A DNA stretch of 64,000 nucleotides from Flavobacteriaceae bacterium (GCA_029243385.1 JAQWSC010000008.1:109612-173611), one strand, 5' to 3'. Shown: positions 9,110 through 18,084, counted from the stretch's first letter. Translations and numbers: made by a program. The notes: generated by a model from the letters alone, not told the origin.

Positions 9110-10117
9110 TTAGTTTTTGTCATTAGTATTGTAGGCCCACTTTATGTAGGCTGCTCCCCATGTAAATCCACCGCCAAAGGCAGCAAACACAAGGTTGTCT
9201 CCTTTTTTGAGAGACGTTTCGTAGTCGTGTAATAATAACGGAAGCGTTGCCGCTGTAGTATTTCCGTAACGTTCAATATTCATTAAAACTTTGCTTCCAT
9301 CAACTCCCATTCGTTTGGCAGTAGCGTCAATAATTCGCTTGTTGGCCTGATGGGGTATTAAGTATTTTATATCGTCTTTCGAAAGTTGGTTGCGCTTCAT
9401 GATTTCAGCTGAAGCGTCTGCCATATTGGAAACGGCATACTTAAATACCGATTTACCATCTTGATACAAATAGTGTTGTTTGTTTTTGACGGTTTCTTCT
9501 GAAGCTGGAAGCAATGATCCTCCGGCCTCAATTCGTAGGAACTGACATCCTATTCCATCCGATCGCAAATATTCATCTTGAAATCCGAGTCCTTCTGTGT
9601 TGGGCTCAAACAATACGGCTCCTGCTCCATCACCAAAAATAATACAAGTGGTTCTGTCGGTATAATCGACAATAGAGGACATTTTATCCGCTCCCACTAA
9701 GAGTACTTTTTTATACCTTCCTGACTCAATGTAAGCAGACGCTGTTGACATTCCATATAAAAATCCAGAACACGCAGCCTGAAGGTCGTATCCAAAAGCG
9801 TTGGTTGCGCCTACTTGAGAAGCTACAGATGCTGCAGTTGCAGCTACGGGCATATCAGGAGTTGCAGTGGCCATAATAACCATGTCAATTTCTTTGGGGT
9901 TAATTCCTGATTTGTCAAGCAATTGCTGAACGGCTTTTACGGCCATGTACGAAGTCCCTAAGCCTTCTTTCTTTAAAATGTGCCTTTCCTTGATCCCGGT
10001 TCGAGAGGTGATCCATTCATCATTGGTATCTACCATCGACTCTAAATCTTGGTTGGTCAATAGCCCTTCTGGGACGTATCCTCCAACGGCAGTGATTGCA
10101 GCCGTAATTTTGTTCAT
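9110..10117 (-). CDS. fabH: 3-oxoacyl-ACP synthase III (beta-ketoacyl-ACP synthase III)
   Basis: Starts fatty-acid synthesis by condensing an acyl-CoA primer with malonyl-ACP. The Cys-His-Asn triad is visible as C116 (QAACSGF), H256 (IPHQANKRI) and N286 (RYGNTTAAT). The N-terminal TNDEWITSRTGIKER is diagnostic. The 335 residues are normal. In flavobacteria this enzyme often uses branched primers, but that cannot be read here. It follows rpmF after a terminator and 176 nt, so fabH-accB-accC may have its own promoter. Confidence 0.95.
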   Translation of the reverse strand: MNKITAAITAVGGYVPEGLLTNQDLESMVDTNDEWITSRTGIKERHILKKEGLGTSYMAVKAVQQLLDKSGINPKEIDMVIMATATPDMPVAATAASVASQVGATNAFGYDLQAACSGFLYGMSTASAYIESGRYKKVLLVGADKMSSIVDYTDRTTCIIFGDGAGAVLFEPNTEGLGFQDEYLRSDGIGCQFLRIEAGGSLLPASEETVKNKQHYLYQDGKSVFKYAVSNMADASAEIMKRNQLSKDDIKYLIPHQANKRIIDATAKRMGVDGSKVLMNIERYGNTTAATLPLLLHDYETSLKKGDNLVFAAFGGGFTWGAAYIKWAYNTNDKN

Positions 10118-10243
10118 ATAGAAAATTTAACTTTTCTTCATTTTCAGTCAAAAAACTCCAAATCGGGCGAAAATTACTAAAATTTAGTAAGCTTTTGCAT
10201 AAAAATCCCTTTTTTTTGCCCTTTTTTTAAAAAACACTCCTAT

Positions 10244-10268
10244 AAAAAAACTCCCTCAAAAGGGAGTT
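10244..10268 (-). terminator. Intrinsic terminator after rpmF
   Basis: On the minus strand AACTCCCT, loop TTTG and AGGGAGTT are followed by a T7 run. It lies 25 nt past the rpmF stop and ahead of fabH, so it ends or attenuates the pdxA-DUF177-rpmF transcript. The rest of the 176-nt gap (10118-10243) shows A/T-rich leader sequence without a convincing TAnnTTTG box. Confidence 0.75.
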
Positions 10269-10293
10269 GTATGAATTGTAATGGAATGTTGTA

Positions 10294-10491
10294 TTAGGCT
10301 TCTGCCACTTCCGAATTGTCTACGAGTACTTTTCCTCGATAGTACAATTTCCCTTCATGCCAATGCGCACGGTGGTACAAGTGGTTTTCTCCTGTTGTTG
10401 AACAAGTGGCAATTTGTGGAACAACTGCTTTGATGTGCGTTCTTCGCTTGTCTCTTCTTGTTTTCGATATTTTTCTTTTAGGATGTGCCAT
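10294..10491 (-). CDS. rpmF: 50S ribosomal protein L32
   Basis: Small basic ribosomal protein of the large subunit. The start [17 protein letters not shown] and the core [19 protein letters not shown] identify it; 65 residues is normal. Only one Cys is present, so this is the form without the paired zinc-binding cysteines. It sits 5 nt after the DUF177 gene, the widely conserved yceD-rpmF pair, upstream of the fatty-acid genes. Confidence 0.96.
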   Translation of the reverse strand: MAHPKRKISKTRRDKRRTHIKAVVPQIATCSTTGENHLYHRAHWHEGKLYYRGKVLVDNSEVAEA

Positions 10492-10496
10492 GATGC

Positions 10497-11033
10497 TTAT
10501 TCCTTTTTGTTAATTAACTTTTTTAATGAATCCCATCGAGGGTCTGTTCCTGATGAGTTCGTTGATGCTTCTTTTGGTTGCAATTCTGTCAGCTTTGATA
10601 ATATATCCGATTCTAGTGTGCCATTGCTCACTCCTGGATGAACTCGTTTTAGCGGAAGTGCCAAAGCGATCATTTCATAAATATATTGTGAAACATCTAC
10701 TTGGTAGGCGCCGTGTGGTAAAATTAATAAATCTTCGTTTTCATCATTGAAATCCGAACCAAATTTTACGACCAATTCAAACTGAGGGTTTAATGCAAAA
10801 TCAAAGGGCTCGTTTGTCAAATCACAGTCGACATTTACAGTGACCATAGCGACAAAAGAAAGCTCTAACAGCGTACTCTTTTTGGTAAGCTCGAGAGCTA
10901 TTTTACCATTGATATCATTAAAATCTTCAAAATCAAAAGCTTCAAAGAACGTTTTGTCTATATCAAACTCAAAATGATGAAGGCCTTCTTTTAAACCTAC
11001 AAACGGTATTGTAAACTCAGCTAAGGCTTTCAT
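10497..11033 (-). CDS. DUF177 (YceD-like) protein
   Basis: A 178-residue soluble protein of the YceD/DUF177 family. In E. coli and plants the family has been linked to 23S rRNA accumulation, and the gene nearly always precedes rpmF, as here. Visible family features are the conserved Cys in [14 protein letters not shown] and the acidic C-terminal half ending in the ribosomal-operon boundary ([15 protein letters not shown]). Family call from context plus sequence; the molecular function in this organism is inferred only. Confidence 0.85.
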   Translation of the reverse strand: MKALAEFTIPFVGLKEGLHHFEFDIDKTFFEAFDFEDFNDINGKIALELTKKSTLLELSFVAMVTVNVDCDLTNEPFDFALNPQFELVVKFGSDFNDENEDLLILPHGAYQVDVSQYIYEMIALALPLKRVHPGVSNGTLESDILSKLTELQPKEASTNSSGTDPRWDSLKKLINKKE

Positions 11034-11075
11034 ATACTAAGTTTTAGCGGGCAAATATAATAATTTTTATTTAGT

Positions 11076-12146
11076 TTAAAGCTTTAAATTCTTTTTTTCT
11101 CGAGGCTTAGGAGCTGATGGTTTGAGCACGTTTTCAGTGATCTCGGCGTACTCTTTTCGTTTGCTGTAAATAGAAAGAGCTGAAAACACAGCTGCTCGAA
11201 ATGACGCCTCGTTGGCGAGTGATTTGCCCGCTATTTCATAAGCCGTTCCATGATCAGGAGAGGTGCGTACTTTTCGGAGTCCCGCAGTAAAATTTACCCC
11301 TTCTCCAAACGACAAGGTTTTAAAGGGAATCAATCCTTGGTCGTGGTAGCTTGCAATGATTGCGTCGTATTGTGAATAAGCATTGCTTCCAAAAAAACTG
11401 TCGGCAGCAAAAGGTCCAAAAACCAACATTCCTTCATCGGATAGTTCGGCAAGGGTCGGACGAAGAACTGCGTCATCTTCAGAGCCAATAACACCGTTAT
11501 CTCCTGTATGTGGATTGATTCCTAAAACAGCTATTTTGGGTTTGCGGATGCCAAAATCTTTTATCAATGATTCGCGCACAAGCACCATTTTCTTTTTTAT
11601 CAATTCTGGGGTAATGACGGCACTCACTTCTTTGACAGGCAAATGGTCGGTAAACAATCCTACTTTAAGGGTGTCCGTAACCATAAACATCAGGCTGTCA
11701 CCTCCCAATTTTTCTGCCAAATAATCGGTGTGACCTGGAAATGAAAAGTTTTCTTGTTGGATGTTGTGTTTGTTGATAGGGGCAGTTACCAAAACATCCA
11801 CCTCGTCGTTTATCAGGGCTTGTGTTGCCGCCTCCAACGATTGCAAAGCCAACGCACCTGCCTCTGGGGTTTCTTTTCCAAAACTAACTTCAAACGGTTC
11901 TTTCCATACAGAAACCACATTTACTTTTCCTGCCAAAGGCGGGTTTACTGGTTGAACCCCTTGAATGGGAATAGGAATGGACAATGCCTTTTTTTGAGCA
12001 GAAATAAATGCCGTGTTGGCGTAAATTACTGGGGTACAAAAAGACAGCATTCGCTTGTCGGCAAAACATTTTAAAATCACTTCAACGCCAATTCCGTTTG
12101 GATCGCCAATTGAAATACCCACTCGTGGAAGACTTTTTGAACTCAT
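11076..12146 (-). CDS. pdxA: 4-hydroxythreonine-4-phosphate dehydrogenase
   Basis: NAD-dependent oxidation and decarboxylation in the DXP-dependent pyridoxal-phosphate pathway. Signatures are GISIGDPNGIGVE (residues 10-22), PGHTDYL (H139) and three histidines that fit the metal site: H168 (TDHLP), H213 (NPHTGDN) and H268 (SYHDQGLIPFK). The 356 residues are normal. It heads the pdxA-DUF177-rpmF run and is divergent from ribE. A -7-like box, TACCTTTG on the minus strand (12183-12190), lies upstream, but I see no -33 TTG partner. Confidence 0.95.
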   Translation of the reverse strand: MSSKSLPRVGISIGDPNGIGVEVILKCFADKRMLSFCTPVIYANTAFISAQKKALSIPIPIQGVQPVNPPLAGKVNVVSVWKEPFEVSFGKETPEAGALALQSLEAATQALINDEVDVLVTAPINKHNIQQENFSFPGHTDYLAEKLGGDSLMFMVTDTLKVGLFTDHLPVKEVSAVITPELIKKKMVLVRESLIKDFGIRKPKIAVLGINPHTGDNGVIGSEDDAVLRPTLAELSDEGMLVFGPFAADSFFGSNAYSQYDAIIASYHDQGLIPFKTLSFGEGVNFTAGLRKVRTSPDHGTAYEIAGKSLANEASFRAAVFSALSIYSKRKEYAEITENVLKPSAPKPREKKNLKL

Positions 12147-12205
12147 CTAATAAATGTTTTTTTATCCCTATTTTTACACAAACAAAGGTAGCCAAATAAA
12201 ACGAT

Positions 12206-12784
12206 ATGTTTACAGGAATCATTGAAACGCTAGGAACGATTGTTGCGCTGGAAAAAGAAAACGAAAACGTTCATGTCTCCGTTCAAAGCAGTCTTACTTC
12301 AGAATTGAAAATTGACCAAAGCCTCGCTCACAATGGCGTATGCTTAACAGTGGTAAACATTCAAAAGGATATCTATACCGTCACGGCTATTAAAGAAACG
12401 TTGGACAAAACAGCGCTTCAACATTGGAAGGTAGGCGACGAAGTAAATTTGGAACGCGCCATGAAGTTGGGCGATCGGCTCGATGGGCATATGGTGCAGG
12501 GGCACGTAGATGAAACCGGAATTTGTACCCATATTGAAGACCAAAACGGCAGTTGGGTTTTCCGATTTGAGTACGATGCTAACTCAAAAAATATTACCAT
12601 TGAAAAAGGCTCTATTACCGTAAACGGCACAAGCCTGACCGTTGTTGATGCAACCAAAAATGGGTTTAGTGTGGCTATTATTCCCTACACATACGAGCAC
12701 ACAGGGTTCCACAATCTTGCAGTAGGCGATGCTGTTAATCTTGAGTTTGACCTTATTGGAAAGTATATCGCTCGTTTGCGATAA
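12206..12784 (+). CDS. ribE: Riboflavin synthase, alpha chain
   Basis: Dismutates two 6,7-dimethyl-8-ribityllumazine molecules into riboflavin and a pyrimidine. The two tandem lumazine-binding repeats are visible: MFTGIIETLGTI with NGVCLTV in the first half, and VQGHVDETG with NGTSLTVVDAT in the second. The 192 residues are within range. No FMN riboswitch is seen in the short 59-nt upstream gap. Confidence 0.94.
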   Translation: MFTGIIETLGTIVALEKENENVHVSVQSSLTSELKIDQSLAHNGVCLTVVNIQKDIYTVTAIKETLDKTALQHWKVGDEVNLERAMKLGDRLDGHMVQGHVDETGICTHIEDQNGSWVFRFEYDANSKNITIEKGSITVNGTSLTVVDATKNGFSVAIIPYTYEHTGFHNLAVGDAVNLEFDLIGKYIARLR

Positions 12785-12909
12785 ATTTATTTATTTACAC
12801 AATAAATTGTCAATTTTCCCTTTAACATCCGTTTTATTGTCATTTTTATAGTTGAAAACACTTGATTTTTTATTATTTTTATAAATTCAATAACCAAAAT
12901 TTATTCATT

Positions 12910-13815
12910 ATGAAACATTTTTACTTTTTACTCTTTTTTATCCCCTTTTTTGCGTTTTCTCAAACGCTCGTTAATGAAAGTTTCACTTATTCTGATGGGA
13001 CAGCTCTTAACTCAACTACTAATTGGGCATTATTTAGTGGTAATACCCCTGGACAAATAATTGTTAATTCTGGACAAATCGTGATAAAAGATTCAATGAC
13101 TGAAGATATTGAAGCTGCTTTTTCAACTTCTGATATCACAGGAAATATCTATGCTTCCTTTGACTTTTCAGTAGCTGATCCAACTAGTTACACTGGAACT
13201 GATTTTGAATACTTCTTCTTGTTTAAGCCTACCAGTAGTACTTCGTATAGGGCCAAAGTTGACATTGCTGCTTTTTCAGCCTCAGGATTCAAGCCTGGAG
13301 TTGCTTCTTCCAGCAGTACCGCTGAGGTTATTTGGGCACAAGATCTTTCCTATGCAACAACTTATAGAATGACTGTAAAATACAATACGGTAACTGGACA
13401 GTCTCAAATGTGGATAGATGCAGCAACTGAAGCTGACACTTCAATAACAACAACAATAGCTAGTACCATAGCTAATATTGATGCTGTGGCTTTTAGACAA
13501 GCAGGCGCTTCGCCAGATCAAACTATTACTATTGACAACCTAAAAGTTGCTACAAGTTTTGCAAACACCTTATCAACAGATGTTTCTAACGCGGATTCAT
13601 TTTCATTATACCCCAACCCAACATCCACAGATATCGTTTATATCGCGGGAATGGAAGGTAGTAAAAAAGCGGTTTTACACGATCTAATGGGACGTGTAGT
13701 TCTTAAGGCTAAGATCAAAAACCAATTAAATATTGCTGGTGTTAAAAAAGGCGTTTATTTGTTAGAGCTTACTGTCGGAGATAGGAAATCTACCAAAAAA
13801 TTGATTGTCAAATAG
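12910..13815 (+). CDS. Secreted protein with type IX secretion C-terminal domain
   Basis: A 301-residue exported protein. The signal peptide (MKHFYFLLFFIPFFAFSQ) is followed by a Ser/Thr-rich, beta-rich region of unrecognised function (about residues 20-225). The C-terminal 75 residues match the type-A T9SS sorting domain: FSLYPNPTSTDIVYI, then MGRVVLKAKI, and KGVYLLELTVGDRKSTKKLIVK-type end. It should cross the inner membrane by Sec and the outer membrane by T9SS, with removal of the tail. The ATG at 12910 is chosen because the longer upstream frame gives no signal peptide. The cargo function is unknown. Confidence 0.85.
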   Translation: MKHFYFLLFFIPFFAFSQTLVNESFTYSDGTALNSTTNWALFSGNTPGQIIVNSGQIVIKDSMTEDIEAAFSTSDITGNIYASFDFSVADPTSYTGTDFEYFFLFKPTSSTSYRAKVDIAAFSASGFKPGVASSSSTAEVIWAQDLSYATTYRMTVKYNTVTGQSQMWIDAATEADTSITTTIASTIANIDAVAFRQAGASPDQTITIDNLKVATSFANTLSTDVSNADSFSLYPNPTSTDIVYIAGMEGSKKAVLHDLMGRVVLKAKIKNQLNIAGVKKGVYLLELTVGDRKSTKKLIVK

Positions 13816-13839
13816 TTTCTTTGACATCGTAAGGAACAG

Positions 13840-13868
13840 AAAAACCTTGCTTTGTGCAGGTTTTTTTT
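13840..13868. terminator. Bidirectional terminator between the T9SS cargo gene and the EnvC-like gene
   Basis: AAAAACCTTGC, loop TTTGT, GCAGGTTTTTTTT. The stem pairs with one bulged T, and T-runs lie on both strands between convergent genes. Confidence 0.75.
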
Positions 13869-15093
13869 ACATCTTATAAATCCATCTTGAAGGATCTTGT
13901 GGAGTCGTATTTTTAAAGACGCTAAACTGCAATTGGGTCTTATCAGTGCTTGTATTGGTAAATACCTCGCCTATATCTTGCTTGGCAACTACTCGATCGC
14001 CTTTTTTCACAAAAACCTTGGCCAAATTTTTATATGCCGTAATATAGTTTCCGTGTTGGATAAGCACAGTAGGATTGCTTCCTTTAAACTGCAATACAGA
14101 AAGCACTTGACCGTTAAAAACGGCTCGCGCTTTCGAATGGGGCGGGGTGGCAATAACCACGCCGTTGCTTTTGATAGTCGTTGTACGAACCACCGGGTGT
14201 CGTTGGGTTCCAAAACGTTGAATCACAACACCTTTGCTTACAGGCCAGGGCAATTTCCCTTGATTGGCAACAAAGTTGGCTGCCAATTTTTTGTCTTCGG
14301 GAGTCAAGGCGAAAGTGGCTTTTTTGGTGCCCTTCTTTTTGTTTGAAGCGGCTATGGCCTCTCGAATCAATCGATTGATCTCACGGTCAATCGCCGCAGA
14401 TTGTTGTTGTTTCTTTTTGATTTGCGCAGCGTATGTTTTCTCCTTTCGTTTTAACAACAACACCAACTGTTCTTGTTCTTTCCGTTCTCTTTCGATTGTT
14501 TTTTGATCGGTTCTGTTTTCAAGGACCAATTCCTGCTTTTTCTCTTTTTGTTTTGCCAACTCCAAATTGAGGTCTTGTAGAGTTTGGGTTTTGTCTTGAA
14601 TCAACACCCCTTGTTTTCGGCGATAAGCGGCGTATTGTTTCATGTACTGAAAACGTTTGTACCCTTGTAAAAAACTCTCTGAAGACAACAAAAACATCAA
14701 CCGATTTTGCTGAGACTTGCTATCGTAAGACTTAACAATCATCGCTGCATAATCTTCCTTTATGGTTTTGAGTTCTTTGCGTAATTTTTCAATCGTTTTT
14801 TGATTGACCTGTATCTGTTGTGTCAGTCCATTAATTTGTTGATTGGTCAATCGAACCAACTGCTCCATTCTATCGATTTTAAAACTCAGCTCTTCGACAT
14901 CGGACAAAACAGTCGTCTTTTGCTTTCGGGAGCTAAACAATAAATTGTTGATTTGCTTGATTTCTTCGCGCAGTTGTTTTTTTTGAGCTTCCAGTTGTTG
15001 CTGTTTGGTTTGTTGTCCAAAAGTCAACTGTGTCGTTGCAAGCAAAACAAGCAATAACCCTAAAATTCCAGACTGACGCATGCTGTTTGTCAT
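13867..15093 (-). CDS. EnvC-like LytM/M23-family protein, catalytically degenerate
   Basis: A 408-residue periplasmic protein with a signal peptide (cleavage near TFGQ, about residue 26), long coiled coils (about residues 27-250) and a C-terminal LytM (M23) domain (about 280-408). The zinc ligands are lost: where active enzymes have HxGxD the sequence is IKSNGVVIAT, and where they have HLHFE it is QLQFSVF. This matches EnvC, which activates cell-wall amidases at division rather than cutting peptidoglycan itself. It overlaps the upstream DUF4292 gene by 4 bp (ATGA), so the two are translationally coupled. Confidence 0.85.
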   Translation of the reverse strand: MTNSMRQSGILGLLLVLLATTQLTFGQQTKQQQLEAQKKQLREEIKQINNLLFSSRKQKTTVLSDVEELSFKIDRMEQLVRLTNQQINGLTQQIQVNQKTIEKLRKELKTIKEDYAAMIVKSYDSKSQQNRLMFLLSSESFLQGYKRFQYMKQYAAYRRKQGVLIQDKTQTLQDLNLELAKQKEKKQELVLENRTDQKTIERERKEQEQLVLLLKRKEKTYAAQIKKKQQQSAAIDREINRLIREAIAASNKKKGTKKATFALTPEDKKLAANFVANQGKLPWPVSKGVVIQRFGTQRHPVVRTTTIKSNGVVIATPPHSKARAVFNGQVLSVLQFKGSNPTVLIQHGNYITAYKNLAKVFVKKGDRVVAKQDIGEVFTNTSTDKTQLQFSVFKNTTPQDPSRWIYKM

Positions 15094-15863
15094 AATTCTA
15101 TAGGGGTATATCCATTAGGAATGCGAAACGGAAATCGAAGGTGTTCGTTGAGCGCAACAGAATGATAGGTTAGCGTAAGAATGGATTGTTTTTGATTGAT
15201 CGATGACACAAAAACAACTTTAGAAGGAATCCATTGTCCTTTGACTTGAGTGTAATCTAAATAGCGAACTTTGAGCGATCGATTTTGTTGAGGTTGTTCG
15301 AGATGCTGTTCGGCCAATCTAAAATTTTCAGCAGACAAACGATACGTTTCCTGTAGAGGAGTTCGGCTTCGCTTGGAAGTCAAGACGTACTGATTTTTTT
15401 GGTAAGTCAATTCCCATTTTTTGGAAGATAACGGCGCTACAGGTTGCCCCAACAATAAGTTTTGTAGCTTTTGCTGTGTGATTTCGGTCCCTAAAAAATT
15501 GGAAAGCAACGAGAAATCCCCATCAAAATAAGTGCGGCCCACTTTTTCGTAAAACTGAATTCCCTTTTGGGTAACCCTAACTTTGGCAACGGGAATGACA
15601 ATAGAAGCACTGGCCCAAAAAGTCTCTTGATTTTTTAATCGCACAGAAAGGTTGATCTGTTGACGCTTCCTGTCGCTTTCCAAAAGAGCTTGAAGACGAA
15701 CAGCTGCAGTGTCAAAATCAAGAGGTGATTTTTCGAAGCTATCTATCAGTTTTTTAGATGTCATTTTTTTGTCAACAGTACCATAAGGAACTGTTTTTTT
15801 AAGAGCCGAGCAGCCCGTCAAAAAAATAAAAATCCCCGCTAATATCCATGCGTTTTTTTTCAC
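15090..15863 (-). CDS. DUF4292 lipoprotein
   Basis: A 257-residue predicted lipoprotein: signal peptide with lipobox LTGC (Cys at about residue 18). The rest fits the DUF4292 family of Bacteroidota, which resembles LolA/LolB-type lipid-binding beta folds; that link is family-level knowledge and its function is not settled. The start codon is GTG (15861-15863) and lies inside copy A of the 155-bp duplicated element. It is coupled to the EnvC-like gene by a 4-bp overlap, the usual flavobacterial pair. Confidence 0.8.
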   Translation of the reverse strand: MKKNAWILAGIFIFLTGCSALKKTVPYGTVDKKMTSKKLIDSFEKSPLDFDTAAVRLQALLESDRKRQQINLSVRLKNQETFWASASIVIPVAKVRVTQKGIQFYEKVGRTYFDGDFSLLSNFLGTEITQQKLQNLLLGQPVAPLSSKKWELTYQKNQYVLTSKRSRTPLQETYRLSAENFRLAEQHLEQPQQNRSLKVRYLDYTQVKGQWIPSKVVFVSSINQKQSILTLTYHSVALNEHLRFPFRIPNGYTPIEL

Positions 15864-16011
15864 ACGTTTAAATTTTAGTAATTAATTGATTTTATGATCA
15901 TTATAAAATTGAGGACGTGTGCAACCACTCGCTGTACTCGTTCTCTTATAAAAAATTTAAAACATTCTCTTTTGTGAATGTATTTTTAAAATTTGTTAAG
16001 GTTCGTTTCAT
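15857..16011. repeat. 155-bp duplicated intergenic element, copy A
   Basis: It fills the spacer between dut and the DUF4292 gene. Aligned without gaps to copy B (16451-16605) it differs at 13 of 155 positions (about 92% identity). On the minus strand it begins ATGAAACGA, as a possible 21-codon ORF, has a hairpin-like core (15911-15945) and ends with the GTG start and first codon of the DUF4292 gene. Confidence 0.9.
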
Positions 16012-16022
16012 TGCCTTAATTC

Positions 16023-16457
16023 TCAATCCACTCCTGTGCTTCCAAACCCGCCAGCATCACGATCGGTTTTCGACAGTTTAGATACTTCGTTCCACTCAGC
16101 GCGTTCATGCGCTGCAATTACCAACTGTGCCACCCGTTCTCCATCGTTAATCACAAAGTCTTCTTGCGACAAATTGATTAAAATCACTCCCACCTCCCCA
16201 CGATAATCCGCGTCAACGGTTCCAGGGGCATTAAGGACAGTAATCCCTTTTTTAAGTGCCAAACCGCTTCGGGGTCGAACTTGAGCTTCAATTCCTACTG
16301 GAAGCTCTAAAAACAATCCCGTAGGCACCAATGTACGCTCCATGGGCTGCAAGGTAATAGGAGTAGAAAGGTTCGCTCGCAAATCCATACCGGCAGAAGC
16401 CTCGGTTTCGTAATGAGGCAAGGAATGCTTTGATTGGTTGATAATGGCTATTTTCAC
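16023..16457 (-). CDS. dut: dUTP diphosphatase
   Basis: Hydrolyses dUTP to dUMP and PPi, keeping uracil out of DNA and feeding dTMP synthesis. All five trimeric dUTPase motifs are present: [39 protein letters not shown] and the C-terminal [12 protein letters not shown] arm. It has 144 residues. The start is GTG (16455-16457), inside copy B of the duplicated element. It therefore shares its leader and start context with the downstream DUF4292 gene. Confidence 0.96.
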   Translation of the reverse strand: MKIAIINQSKHSLPHYETEASAGMDLRANLSTPITLQPMERTLVPTGLFLELPVGIEAQVRPRSGLALKKGITVLNAPGTVDADYRGEVGVILINLSQEDFVINDGERVAQLVIAAHERAEWNEVSKLSKTDRDAGGFGSTGVD

Positions 16458-16605
16458 ACGTTTAAATTTTAGTAATCAATTGATTTTATTATAATTATAA
16501 AATTGAGAACGTGAGCAACCACTCGCTGTACTCATTCTCTCATTAAAAATCTTAAACATTCTCTTTTGTGAATGTATTTTTAAAATTTGTTACTATTCGT
16601 TTCAT
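16451..16605. repeat. 155-bp duplicated intergenic element, copy B
   Basis: It fills the spacer between the flippase gene and dut, in the same orientation as copy A, 594 bp away. Its minus-strand beginning, ATGA, overlaps the flippase TGA stop, and a 17-codon ORF could start there. Its end carries the dut GTG start codon. No terminal inverted repeats or target-site duplications were seen. Confidence 0.9.
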
Positions 16606-18026
16606 CTGCTAAAAAATTTGACAAGTTCTTTGCGTTCCATCGCATAGACGCCTAACAAAAATACAAAAACTGCAACGGTACCCGCTGTATAATTTGCATA
16701 AAACGCATAAAAATGTAAGGCTCCCAAACAAGTAGCCACAATCAAATAGGTTGCCATTCGTAAAACGGGATACGGAACGGGGTAGTATTTTTTTCCTAAA
16801 AAATACGAAACCACCATCATGGAACCGTATGCCAATAGTGTCGCCCATGCCGAAGCCATAAATCCAATTTGAGGAATCAACCAAAGATTAAGAACAATGG
16901 TAATCATTGCGCCCATAAGAGAAATATACATCCCAAAACGAGTTCTGTCAGTCAGTTTGTACCAAATTGAAAGATTGTGATAAACCCCTAAAAACAAATT
17001 CGCTAGCAAAATAACGGGCACTATTTCTAGGGCTTTCCAATACGATTCATTTCGAATTAAAAGTATTTTTAGCAGCTCTATATTAGTAACAATCAAAAGC
17101 ATAACGGCAGCTCCTACAATGACAAAATATTTAAGAATGACTGCATAGGTTTGAGGTGCTTTTTTGTCGGAAGCATGGTTGAAAAAAAAAGGCTCAGCTC
17201 CCAGTCGAAAGGCTTGGATAAACAGCGTCATAAAAACGGCCAATTTGTAACACCCGCTATAAGCTCCCATAATATCTTCGGTAAGCAATTTTTTAAGAAG
17301 CAGTTTGTCAAGATTTTCATTGATTACAAATGCTACTCCTGCAATCATAATCGGGAAGCCGTATCGAAGCATTTTTTGGAATAGTTGGCGATCAAAATGG
17401 AAAGGCACCGAAAACCAACAAGGCAAAAGAACGACAAATGTGACTACGCTAGCGGCAACGTTGGCTACAAAAATGTAATTTACTTTTTGGTTGGGAAATA
17501 CATCTAAGAACTCCCACCCAAAAGAAGGAACCATCCAAAGAAATAAAAAATTGAGCCCTGCATATACTAGGATATTAAGAAGCTTGATCAGAGCAAACTT
17601 TTGAGACTTTTCAATGGCTCGAAGGTAGGCGAAAGGAGCGACTACTAGGGTGTCCAATACCAAAACTGCTATTAAAAATTGCAAATGAAGCATGGGGATG
17701 GCGAATCCGTTTGAAAGCCCAGTTGCGCTCCAAGTTACGGCTCCTAAAAATAAAATTGCACTGACGCTTAGAGCGATTAATAGGGTTGAAAACACCTTTT
17801 TTTTGTTGGAAGATTGACTGAAAAAACGGAAAAAAGCAGTTTCCATTCCAAAGGTCAATAAGACATTAAAAAAGGCCGCATACACATAAAAAGTAGTGTT
17901 GTCAGCATACGCTACTGTTTCCAATGTTTGGGTATGGAGAGGCACCAATAAAAAATTCATGGCTCTAGGCAAAACCGTTGCCAATCCATAAATAAAGGTA
18001 TGTTTGAGAAATTTTTTTGCTATCAA
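16602..18026 (-). CDS. Polysaccharide (Wzx-type) flippase family protein
   Basis: A 474-residue integral membrane protein with about 12-14 hydrophobic helices, of the MATE/MOP-superfamily flippases. These move undecaprenyl-linked oligosaccharides or lipid intermediates across the inner membrane. The N-terminus KHTFIYGLATVLPRAMNFLLVPLHT is typical. The frame opens with TTG at 18026 and no ATG is available before an in-frame TAA, so TTG is used. It lies outside the main polysaccharide locus, next to dut, a position seen in other flavobacteria. Substrate unknown. Confidence 0.8.
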   Translation of the reverse strand: MIAKKFLKHTFIYGLATVLPRAMNFLLVPLHTQTLETVAYADNTTFYVYAAFFNVLLTFGMETAFFRFFSQSSNKKKVFSTLLIALSVSAILFLGAVTWSATGLSNGFAIPMLHLQFLIAVLVLDTLVVAPFAYLRAIEKSQKFALIKLLNILVYAGLNFLFLWMVPSFGWEFLDVFPNQKVNYIFVANVAASVVTFVVLLPCWFSVPFHFDRQLFQKMLRYGFPIMIAGVAFVINENLDKLLLKKLLTEDIMGAYSGCYKLAVFMTLFIQAFRLGAEPFFFNHASDKKAPQTYAVILKYFVIVGAAVMLLIVTNIELLKILLIRNESYWKALEIVPVILLANLFLGVYHNLSIWYKLTDRTRFGMYISLMGAMITIVLNLWLIPQIGFMASAWATLLAYGSMMVVSYFLGKKYYPVPYPVLRMATYLIVATCLGALHFYAFYANYTAGTVAVFVFLLGVYAMERKELVKFFSR

Positions 18027-18084
18027 TCCAATGTCTTTATAACCTGCTTAAAGGTAACAGATTGAATGTTTGTGAGCAAACCTT

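Noticed and set aside
12183-12190. TACCTTTG on the minus strand as the pdxA promoter
   Set aside because: The -7 match is good, but there is no TTG at 17-23 nt and the motif is common by chance, so it is only mentioned with pdxA.
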